This document shows positions 1-6,106 of a stretch of 64,000 bases of DNA, piece by piece. How positions within the stretch are numbered: position 1 is the stretch's first letter; every line of letters starts with the position of its first letter. Below the pieces are notes generated by a model. The model worked only from the letters and a program-made list of their open reading frames with translations, searched no databases and was not told the DNA's origin. The translations under genes and the position numbers were made by a program. Source of the stretch: a bacterium. GTDB taxonomy: Bacteria > UBA4055. The stretch spans positions 62,001 through 126,000 of the forward strand of contig JAKQBN010000055.1 in assembly GCA_029559475.1 (NCBI GenBank), given 5' to 3'.

Positions 1-791
1 CAGTTCTTAACATCGGCGTGGATGAATTCACCGAAAATATATGCCGAAGTTATGCCCTCGAACTCTTTCAGATCAAAATTCAATCTGGACATATCATTTG
101 ATCTTACTGCATAAAGATGTCCTGTGAAAGCCGAAACGATATTCTCAAGAGTGTCAATACGCATTATCCTGCCCCGCTGGATCAGAGCTATCCTGTCGCA
201 AAGCGCAGCTTCATCCATATACGGCGTTGAAACGAGGATCGTAATTCCTTTCGTTTTCAGTTTCTTCAGCATCTCCCAGAATTCGTGCCTTGAAACAGGG
301 TCAACTCCTGTCGTAGGCTCGTCCAAAAATAGAACTTTCGGCTGATGGATTAGTGCGCAGCATAAAGCAAGTTTCTGCTTCATACCGCCTGAAAGTTGAC
401 CTGCTCTTCTTTTCCTGAACGGTTCGATCTGAACATAGATATCTCTGATCAGCTCGTAATTATCTTCGACGGTCGTATCGAACACGGTCGCGAAGAATTT
501 TAAATTCTCTTCGACCGACAGATCCTGATATAATGAAAACCGTCCGGGCATGTAGCCGATAATTTTCCTGATAGCTTTATAATCCTTTTCGACATCAAAG
601 CCTTCGACAGTCGCGCTTCCGCTGTCTTTTAATAAAAGCGTAGTCAGTATCCTAAAAAGCGTGGTTTTGCCTGCGCCGTCAGGACCGATAAGCCCGAAGA
701 TCTCGCCTTTATTCACATTAAGGCTGATGTCTTTCAATGCCTGAACTTTCTGATATGATTTATCTATATTTTTAACTTCGATAGAATACAT
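1..791 (-). CDS. ABC transporter ATP-binding protein, N-terminal part (YbhF-like), cut by window edge
   Basis: This is the ATPase subunit of an ABC exporter. Read leftward from the ATG at 791, the frame stays open for 263 codons to the window edge. It shows Walker A GPDGAGKT (residues 36-43), the signature LSGGMKQK (about 131-138) and Walker B VLFLDEPT (about 153-160). The Asp after GP in Walker A is, from memory, typical of the first ATPase domain of YbhF proteins, which carry two such domains; that fits the HlyD-, TolC- and TetR-family genes just upstream, which match the ybhG/ybhF/cecR theme. It starts 2 bp after the radical SAM gene stop, so it probably belongs to the same operon. The C-terminus and permease genes lie outside the window. 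A single-domain CcmA/NatA-type ATPase is the alternative. Confidence 0.88.
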   Translation of the reverse strand, partial: MYSIEVKNIDKSYQKVQALKDISLNVNKGEIFGLIGPDGAGKTTLFRILTTLLLKDSGSATVEGFDVEKDYKAIRKIIGYMPGRFSLYQDLSVEENLKFFATVFDTTVEDNYELIRDIYVQIEPFRKRRAGQLSGGMKQKLALCCALIHQPKVLFLDEPTTGVDPVSRHEFWEMLKKLKTKGITILVSTPYMDEAALCDRIALIQRGRIMRIDTLENIVSAFTGHLYAVRSNDMSRLNFDLKEFEGITSAYIFGEFIHADVKN

Positions 792-793
792 CT

Positions 794-1711
794 TTAATCC
801 TCAAAAGGATGGATCTTGTTAAAGTCCGGCCGGTAATTATTGTGACTGTCAAACTCCTGAACCCAGCCGTTATCAAGTCCGAGCCTGTTCATTTCTTCGG
901 TAACGCGCAGATAATCAGCTTCTTTGATCTTATGATTGAGCGCTTCACGGTCGAATTTCTTAGGAGCCCAGTACTGGGACATAAGCGAAATATTTATCTT
1001 AGGCGATATTTCTTCCGCGATCGTTTTTAGAACCGCGAGGCTGTTTTCAACCTCTCCGGGCAGGATCAGGTGCCTGATGATTAGACCGCTCTCAGCGTAT
1101 CCTGAATCGTTAGTGATCAGCAATGAGCCTTTCTGACGATACATTTCCTTTATAGCTTTATAAGCAATTTCAGGATAGTCAGGCGCATCTGAAAGTTCTT
1201 TTGAAAGAACGGGATCGCTGTACTTGAAGTCAGGCAGATAGACATCAACGATGCTTTCGAGCTCCTTCAAAGTCTCAACTCTATCGTACCCGTTTGAATT
1301 ATATACTATGGTCGGCTTGTAAGATCTTTTATGAAGCTCTTCAATGATAGAGAGCATCTGCGGGATCTGATGCGACGGAGAAACAAAACCCAGCACCTGA
1401 ATGCCTTTATCGAGGATATCTATGATTTTATTTACGGCTGCTTCAAGCGTCATTTCATACCTGTCAGCTGCGAATTTATTATCGCTGATCTGATAATTCT
1501 GGCAGTAAACGCACTGAAGATTACAGTGCGCAAAGAACACATTGCAGATCCCGTGCGGGCCGCTTACCGGAGGCTCTTCACCCTTATGAATGCAAATCGA
1601 GGAGATATATATCTTATCATCGAGCCCGCACCAGCCCTTTTCTCCCTTTGTGCGGTCAATTCCGCAATTCCTCGGACACAATGTGCAGTGTTTTAATCTA
1701 TCTGACAACAT
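794..1711 (-). CDS. Radical SAM protein, PflA/PflX-like (COG1313-type)
   Basis: A 305-aa radical SAM enzyme. The cluster motif CNLQCVYC (Cys63, Cys67, Cys70; CX3CX2C) would bind the 4Fe-4S cluster that cleaves S-adenosylmethionine. An N-terminal Cys-rich stretch (CTLCPRNCG, then GWCG) is typical of the PflX-like group annotated as putative pyruvate formate-lyase activating enzyme. The substrate is unknown. No glycyl radical enzyme is visible nearby, so an activase role cannot be supported from context. Its start overlaps the HlyD-family gene by 14 bp and its stop lies 2 bp from the ABC ATPase start, so it appears co-transcribed with exporter genes, an unusual setting. The family call is firm, the specific role open. 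Confidence 0.9.
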   Translation of the reverse strand: MLSDRLKHCTLCPRNCGIDRTKGEKGWCGLDDKIYISSICIHKGEEPPVSGPHGICNVFFAHCNLQCVYCQNYQISDNKFAADRYEMTLEAAVNKIIDILDKGIQVLGFVSPSHQIPQMLSIIEELHKRSYKPTIVYNSNGYDRVETLKELESIVDVYLPDFKYSDPVLSKELSDAPDYPEIAYKAIKEMYRQKGSLLITNDSGYAESGLIIRHLILPGEVENSLAVLKTIAEEISPKINISLMSQYWAPKKFDREALNHKIKEADYLRVTEEMNRLGLDNGWVQEFDSHNNYRPDFNKIHPFED

Positions 1712-2597
1712 TAAAATTCGCCTCGCCGGGCATACCGATTTTCAGGCTGCCGTCGTTTTTAACTTTTATCTTCACGGCGTAAACCAGATTCACTCTTTCA
1801 GCCTTGGTCTGAATGATCTTCGGCGTGAATTCAGCCTTATCGGATATCCAGGTGACCGTACCTTCATGCTTCTTCATTTCGCCTGACTGAGTATCCGTCA
1901 GAACTTCCGCTTTACCGTTCAGCTTTAAGGAAGATATCTGATCGCCGGAAACATATACTTTCAGATAGATATCCGACAATCCGGCGATTTTATACAGCGG
2001 CTTGCCAAAAGCGGTGATCTCGCCGGCATTCGCGTACTTCGTCAGAACGGTTCCGCCGATCGGATTGACCACATAGCATTTCCGGATCTGATCATTGATC
2101 TGATCGATCTGAATATCTATTGATTTCAGCTCGTCGCCGATGGAAGTTCCCTGCGTGGAAATGCTCTGCATCTGCCTGTCGAACACCTTGATCTGGGCTG
2201 AAATATCATCAAGCTGTTTCTGCGTGGCGGCGTCATCCTTTAAAAGCTTTTCAAATCTGTCGAGTTCGCGCACTGCATTAGCTTTCTGCTCTTTCACGAC
2301 TTCGATCTGCGCATAAATATTTTTATTTCGAGCTCTGACTATATCCTTTTGCGTCACAAGCTGCGCTTTTTTCAGGCTCAGCTGAATTGTATCAATTACA
2401 GCCGTGATCTCATTTGCAGCCGCTTCATCGCCTTCGCTGATATTAAAAAATCCTATCATTCCGTTAGCCTGCGATGAAACTATGATCTCATCAGCCTCAA
2501 AATTACCGTAGGCGTCGCTTTTCTGCTCATTCGCCGTGCATGAAGCGAGGATAAAAGTAATTGATATTATCAGAGCGTATAAAATTCTGTTCTTCAT
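1698..2597 (-). CDS. HlyD-family periplasmic adaptor (membrane fusion) lipoprotein, YbhG-like
   Basis: Periplasmic adaptor linking an inner-membrane ABC transporter to an outer-membrane channel. The 299-aa protein begins with a lipoprotein signal ending FILASC, so it is probably lipidated. It follows the adaptor order: a first lipoyl half with a GMIGF segment, a long coiled coil (about residues 70-160, rich in K, E, Q), then the second lipoyl half (PIGGTVLTKYANAGE) and beta-barrel regions. It lies between tolC-like and ATPase genes on the same strand, 3 bp after the TolC-family gene stop. The arrangement supports a three-part exporter for small hydrophobic or toxic compounds; the cargo is not visible. 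Confidence 0.9.
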   Translation of the reverse strand: MKNRILYALIISITFILASCTANEQKSDAYGNFEADEIIVSSQANGMIGFFNISEGDEAAANEITAVIDTIQLSLKKAQLVTQKDIVRARNKNIYAQIEVVKEQKANAVRELDRFEKLLKDDAATQKQLDDISAQIKVFDRQMQSISTQGTSIGDELKSIDIQIDQINDQIRKCYVVNPIGGTVLTKYANAGEITAFGKPLYKIAGLSDIYLKVYVSGDQISSLKLNGKAEVLTDTQSGEMKKHEGTVTWISDKAEFTPKIIQTKAERVNLVYAVKIKVKNDGSLKIGMPGEANFNVVR

Positions 2598-2600
2598 GAT

Positions 2601-3875
2601 CTATTCCTGATTGTTTAATAAATTGTTGTAATTGACCTTAGCCTGAACAAGCATAATTTCGTGCGATCTCAAAGACTGCCTCGATAGGTTCAGTGCGCTT
2701 GAATATCCGATATAATCGTTCACGGTTATCGTACCGTGCGCAAGCTGTTTATCCGCAGTCTCAAGAATACTTTCTCTGATGGTGATTATCTCTTTATCTT
2801 TTTCCAGCAGGCTTTTATAATTCTCAATATCTGCTAATGTCTTATTAAGCTGGATGTCGAGCGTTTTATTGAAAGCTTCCTTCTGCTTTTCGATGATATG
2901 TTTCGTATTTGTAAGAATGTCTTTCTCGCGTGAATTCGTATAAAGACCCGAAATGTCATATTCAGCCCTGACACCCACTATACCGTAGGTATCGAATTCA
3001 TTGCTGAACATATTCAGCCCGGGTTTTGAATAACCCGTCTGCGCGAATCCGTAAAGCTTTGGCATCAGCTTTGATTCAACCGTCCTTATCGTGTTATCGA
3101 GCTTCAGTCTTTCATTCTTGAAAGATTCAAGCTCGAGCCGTTTTGAATTCTTAGAAACTTCAGCCGCTTCCGGAATGACAAATTCCGTATCAGAGCTTAT
3201 TTCTCTGCTCATCAGATCAGAGAGCATATCAATGTTCGCTTTCTTAAGAACATCTGTCTCTGATACCTGCTGTTCAAGGTTAAGGATCTCCGCTTTCAGG
3301 ATCAGTGAGCTTGTCTGAAGCATCACGCCGTTCTTCACTCCGGATTCAACCGTTCTCATCTTGGAACTAAGATCATTCAGGCTGATCTCAAGCGCTGCTT
3401 TTTTCTCCTGAAGGAGAAGGACGGCGAAATATAGACTGTTTACTGTCTCATTTAATTTATAAAGTTCAGACTCAACTTTAAGGCTGTCGCCGAGATAGAT
3501 CGTTTTTTCAGTATTTATCTGACTTTTCACTAACCCGCCGTCCCAGATAAGCTGTTTTACATCAAGCTGGAACTGATATCTGTCTTTATCCGGAGATTCA
3601 GGCGATTCGATCGTGAAAAGGGGAGAGGAAGGGAATTTGATCGGGAATTCAGTCACATCGCTCTGATAAGTTGCCTGAGCTGACAGCGTCAACTTAGGAT
3701 AATAGTTCGTGAAGAGGTTTTTACTCTTCATCCTGAACGAACTCTTCAGATATTCCTTATTCTGATATGTCGGAAAGTTCTTTCTGACCTCTGATCTGCA
3801 TTCCTCAAGCGTAAGCTTCGTCTGCGCGAACAAAGCAGAAACAGCGAGAAGGAAAATTAATAATTTCATCTTCAT
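2601..3875 (-). CDS. TolC-family outer-membrane efflux protein
   Basis: Outer-membrane channel for the exporter. The 424-aa protein has an N-terminal Sec signal peptide (hydrophobic LLIFLLAVSALFAQ) followed by LTLEECR, the usual TolC-family opening. The body is mostly amphipathic helix with two internally similar halves, as expected for the alpha-barrel plus beta-barrel fold, and family length is normal. Its start overlaps the TetR gene stop by 4 bp (ATGA), so translation is probably coupled and the regulator heads the operon. Specificity cannot be read from the sequence. Confidence 0.92.
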   Translation of the reverse strand: MKMKLLIFLLAVSALFAQTKLTLEECRSEVRKNFPTYQNKEYLKSSFRMKSKNLFTNYYPKLTLSAQATYQSDVTEFPIKFPSSPLFTIESPESPDKDRYQFQLDVKQLIWDGGLVKSQINTEKTIYLGDSLKVESELYKLNETVNSLYFAVLLLQEKKAALEISLNDLSSKMRTVESGVKNGVMLQTSSLILKAEILNLEQQVSETDVLKKANIDMLSDLMSREISSDTEFVIPEAAEVSKNSKRLELESFKNERLKLDNTIRTVESKLMPKLYGFAQTGYSKPGLNMFSNEFDTYGIVGVRAEYDISGLYTNSREKDILTNTKHIIEKQKEAFNKTLDIQLNKTLADIENYKSLLEKDKEIITIRESILETADKQLAHGTITVNDYIGYSSALNLSRQSLRSHEIMLVQAKVNYNNLLNNQE

Positions 3876-4504
3876 TTTATCACTATCGAGTTAATTATTG
3901 TTTCGGTCACTATCTTTTTTCTGTCCTGAATGAATTTATTGAATTCGGCTTCATCCATCCTGAATAAGCCCTTAACCAGAGGTTTGGCGGCAAAAGGAAA
4001 AACATTCATTGAAATGAGGTTTATCATTACCTGCCTCAGGTCAACATCCTTCAGCCTGCCTGCTTTTTTCTCTTTTTCGATCTGGGCAAGGATCTTTTTA
4101 AGCCTGTCATCCTTTTCATATAACTTAGAAAAAATATTCACGAACATCTCGGGACGCCTGTTCACTTCATTTACGATAAAAAGGGGCAGATGCCTGTTCT
4201 TGCTCAAAAAATCCGCGTGCTTATCAACGAATACGGTGATTTTGTCCTCAAGGCTCATGTCCGCATTAAATAGGAAATCCATTTCTTTCGCAAGCCTGTT
4301 GAAAGCCATCGCGAAAATCATCTCGAACAGCTTATCCTTCGAGCGGAAATAATAATGTAAAAGAGCCTTGTTGATCCCTGCTTTATCGGCGATCTCCTGC
4401 ATCTTGGCGCCGTCATAACCTTTCTTCTCGAAGATCTCATTTGCGGCAGTGATTATTTTCTCTTCGGTATTCTCATTTTTATCTTCAGCCATTTTAAAAT
4501 CCAT
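3872..4504 (-). CDS. TetR/AcrR-family transcriptional regulator
   Basis: Repressor of the exporter operon (inferred). The N-terminal TetR helix-turn-helix is clear: IITAANEIFEKKGYD, then MQEIADKAGINKALLHYYF. The rest is an all-helical ligand-binding region. The open frame extends upstream to 4576, but the promoter lies inside that extension (-35 at 4571-4576, -10 at 4548-4553), so translation must begin downstream. ATG 4504 is chosen (210 aa) and ATG 4492 is also possible; neither has a strong ribosome binding site. It is the first gene of the operon and is followed, with a 4-bp overlap, by the TolC gene, the layout of E. coli cecR with ybhG and ybhF. Autoregulation is likely given the palindrome over the start region. 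Confidence 0.9.
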   Translation of the reverse strand: MDFKMAEDKNENTEEKIITAANEIFEKKGYDGAKMQEIADKAGINKALLHYYFRSKDKLFEMIFAMAFNRLAKEMDFLFNADMSLEDKITVFVDKHADFLSKNRHLPLFIVNEVNRRPEMFVNIFSKLYEKDDRLKKILAQIEKEKKAGRLKDVDLRQVMINLISMNVFPFAAKPLVKGLFRMDEAEFNKFIQDRKKIVTETIINSIVIK

Positions 4505-4536
4505 TTTGTTAACTTTATGATTTAACTGTTTGGTTA

Positions 4537-4548
4537 TACCGAATGGTA
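4537..4548. promoter_or_regulatory. Probable TetR operator
   Basis: A palindrome with TACC and GGTA arms around a 4-nt centre (TACCGAATGGTA on the plus strand) touches the -10 box and covers the expected transcription start. That position is where an autorepressing TetR protein would block RNA polymerase. A looser outer repeat (GTTAT / ATAAC) surrounds it. Confidence 0.55.
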
Positions 4549-4576
4549 AGATAACACAATGAAAAGGTTTTGTCAA
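4548..4576 (-). promoter_or_regulatory. Promoter of the tetR-exporter operon
   Basis: On the minus strand, -35 TTGACA (4571-4576) and -10 TATCTT (4548-4553) are separated by exactly 17 bp. It lies 44 bp upstream of the chosen tetR start and rules out the longer upstream start at 4576. Confidence 0.75.
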
Positions 4577-4781
4577 GAAGCAGACAAAGAAATATCATTT
4601 GTGTTTCAAGAATACTGGCGTTAAATTACTAACTAAAATTTTTATTGAAACAAAAGTATGTAACCGCAAGAGGCAATGTTGAAATAGCACAGGCTGATAT
4701 GTAACTACAATTCAGCAATAAATTTTCGCAGAAAATGAGACGAGTTGAAAATAAAAATTTGAAAAATTGGAGAAGTTATAT

Positions 4782-4907
4782 ATGGAATGGTTAAATAAAC
4801 TTTTCGGCAGGAAAGAAAATTCGGTAACTTCCGCGCCTAGCCAAAATCAAATATGCAGCGTCTGTGAACAAGAATATAAGATCGAAGTAGATTCTGTTGC
4901 CGTTTGA
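4782..4907 (+). CDS. Possible 41-aa CxxC microprotein or gene fragment
   Basis: ATG 4782 is preceded by a GGAG-like site at 4769-4772. It encodes 41 residues beginning MEWLNKLFGRKE and ending after an ICSVCEQEY segment. The CxxC could be half of a zinc-binding ribbon. The basic amphipathic start resembles the N-termini of longer bacterial proteins, so this may be the remnant of a truncated gene rather than a functional small protein. It ends 71 bp before the membrane-protein gene and upstream of that gene's promoter. Family unknown. Confidence 0.3.
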   Translation: MEWLNKLFGRKENSVTSAPSQNQICSVCEQEYKIEVDSVAV

Positions 4908-4931
4908 CTTGAGTTTACATACACAAAAAGC

Positions 4932-4960
4932 TTGATATTCTGCTAAAAACAATCTAAATT
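4932..4960 (+). promoter_or_regulatory. Promoter of the 4979-8164 gene group
   Basis: TTGATA (4932-4937), 17 bp, TAAATT (4955-4960). It is followed by a strong ribosome binding site AAAGGAG (4967-4973) and ATG 4979, leaving a very short leader of about 12 nt. Confidence 0.6.
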
Positions 4961-4978
4961 ACTTGAAAAGGAGTTGTG

Positions 4979-5677
4979 ATGTCAACAACACTAAAGAATT
5001 CCACAAAGGAAACTAGTACCAATGCTGATAGTCCTGTAGAAGGACTTGTGTCATTGTCAGCCATAGAAAATCCGGAAAATTATATTGGACAAACAGCATT
5101 TGATCCAGGTAATGGACATTATCTCGGAAAATTAGTCAGTATAGAAAAAGAGAATGGGAAATGCTTGGTCAAAACCGACTTTGGTAAAGAAATAAGCCGG
5201 GATGTAAATCAAGTGATCGTGACAAATGCTTCGGAGAATACTCAATCCTCTGAAATGAGTTTTAAGGAGGTTAAGAAACTGTATTATATATCACGGAGAT
5301 TTTTGCTTGTTCCCTTTATACTGGGGCTGGGCATTCTTTATTTTGCCTATGGATTGGCTGGAATTTTTGAAAACTATAGTATTTGGATAGAAGAGAAGGT
5401 TAAGTTTGCTATTGTTGTGGTTATTCTTACTTCAATAATTATATTCCTGTTCATCACCTATGTTGGTAGCATTAAAAGGACAAGTTGGGGTAGAGTTATG
5501 ATGATGATTGTGTTTTATGTGTTTATTATTATCAAAATACCGTTCTTCATTTCCCCTATTTTCGCAATTATTGGATTCTTCGAATTTCGTAAGTCTAAAG
5601 CGTTGTTTGGTGAAAATCGGATTACTCATACCGCTATTAAAAAGGAATTTAAATCCCGTAAGGTATTAGGAAAATGA
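4979..5677 (+). CDS. Unknown membrane protein with N-terminal soluble domain and about three TM helices
   Basis: Unrecognised 232-aa protein. Residues up to about 108 are soluble; the part GQTAFDPGNGHYLGKLVS followed by CLVKTDFGKEI resembles a small PRC-barrel-like beta domain (tentative). Hydrophobic segments lie at about 109-130, 143-165 and 173-201, and the C-terminus is basic. ATG 4979 is chosen over GTG 4976 because AAAGGAG at 4967-4973 is 5 nt from the ATG. It overlaps by 4 bp a possible start of the next gene and heads a group with two lipoproteins, so an envelope function is plausible. Homologs are not known to me. Confidence 0.75.
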   Translation: MSTTLKNSTKETSTNADSPVEGLVSLSAIENPENYIGQTAFDPGNGHYLGKLVSIEKENGKCLVKTDFGKEISRDVNQVIVTNASENTQSSEMSFKEVKKLYYISRRFLLVPFILGLGILYFAYGLAGIFENYSIWIEEKVKFAIVVVILTSIIIFLFITYVGSIKRTSWGRVMMMIVFYVFIIIKIPFFISPIFAIIGFFEFRKSKALFGENRITHTAIKKEFKSRKVLGK

Positions 5678-5712
5678 GGAATTGGTTAAACAACATGAAA
5701 GGAGATCTTGAA

Positions 5713-6087
5713 ATGAATTACCAATCAGGAATCTGCATGGACTTACGGTGTCACCGCAGACAGCAAGCGTTTATTTATTATGCGTTGATCGCTTTTGTTG
5801 TCGGCATCGTCCTTGGAGGATGTTCCCATAGTGAGACTAAGTGGAAAGAAACTCAAGAACAGTATACGATTGAAGCCTACATATCTTACATGAAAGAGTT
5901 ACCGGATAGCCCTCATGTAAACGAGGCGAAAGCTCGAATCGAAGAGCTTGAGTGGGAAGCAGCTTTTAAGGCCAAAGACGAGCAGCTAATACGTGTCCTT
6001 TTAAAGAAGTACCCATCCGACAAGAACCGGATCCGAGCTGAAGAAGTTTTGTGGTCAATCAAGTGGCCAACCGTTAGGCAATCATAA
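5713..6087 (+). CDS. Small lipoprotein with helical-repeat-like C-terminus
   Basis: Unrecognised protein with an N-terminal membrane segment ending IVLGGC, a lipobox, and a charged helical region (SPHVNEAKARIEELEW) like the TPR-type repeats of the next protein. The frame is open from ATG 5674, which overlaps the previous stop (ATGA). ATG 5713 is preferred because AAAGGAG at 5698-5704 is 8 nt from it. The N-terminus before the membrane segment is long and Cys/Arg/His-rich (CMDLRCHRRQQ), unusual for a lipoprotein signal. It lies 19 bp before the FGE-domain lipoprotein and is probably in one operon with it. Confidence 0.65.
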   Translation: MNYQSGICMDLRCHRRQQAFIYYALIAFVVGIVLGGCSHSETKWKETQEQYTIEAYISYMKELPDSPHVNEAKARIEELEWEAAFKAKDEQLIRVLLKKYPSDKNRIRAEEVLWSIKWPTVRQS

Positions 6088-6106
6088 TAAGGAACAGTAT
6101 ATACTT

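Larger units (their letters stand above)
4577..4975. other. Gene-poor 399-bp interval between divergent units
   Basis: Apart from the 41-aa ORF at 4782-4907 and the promoter at 4932-4960, nothing recognisable is seen. The first 200 bp are AT-rich and carry no clear gene, RNA or repeat. Confidence 0.5.

Noticed and set aside
4505-4576. Upstream extension of the TetR gene to 4576
   Set aside because: The promoter and operator lie in it.
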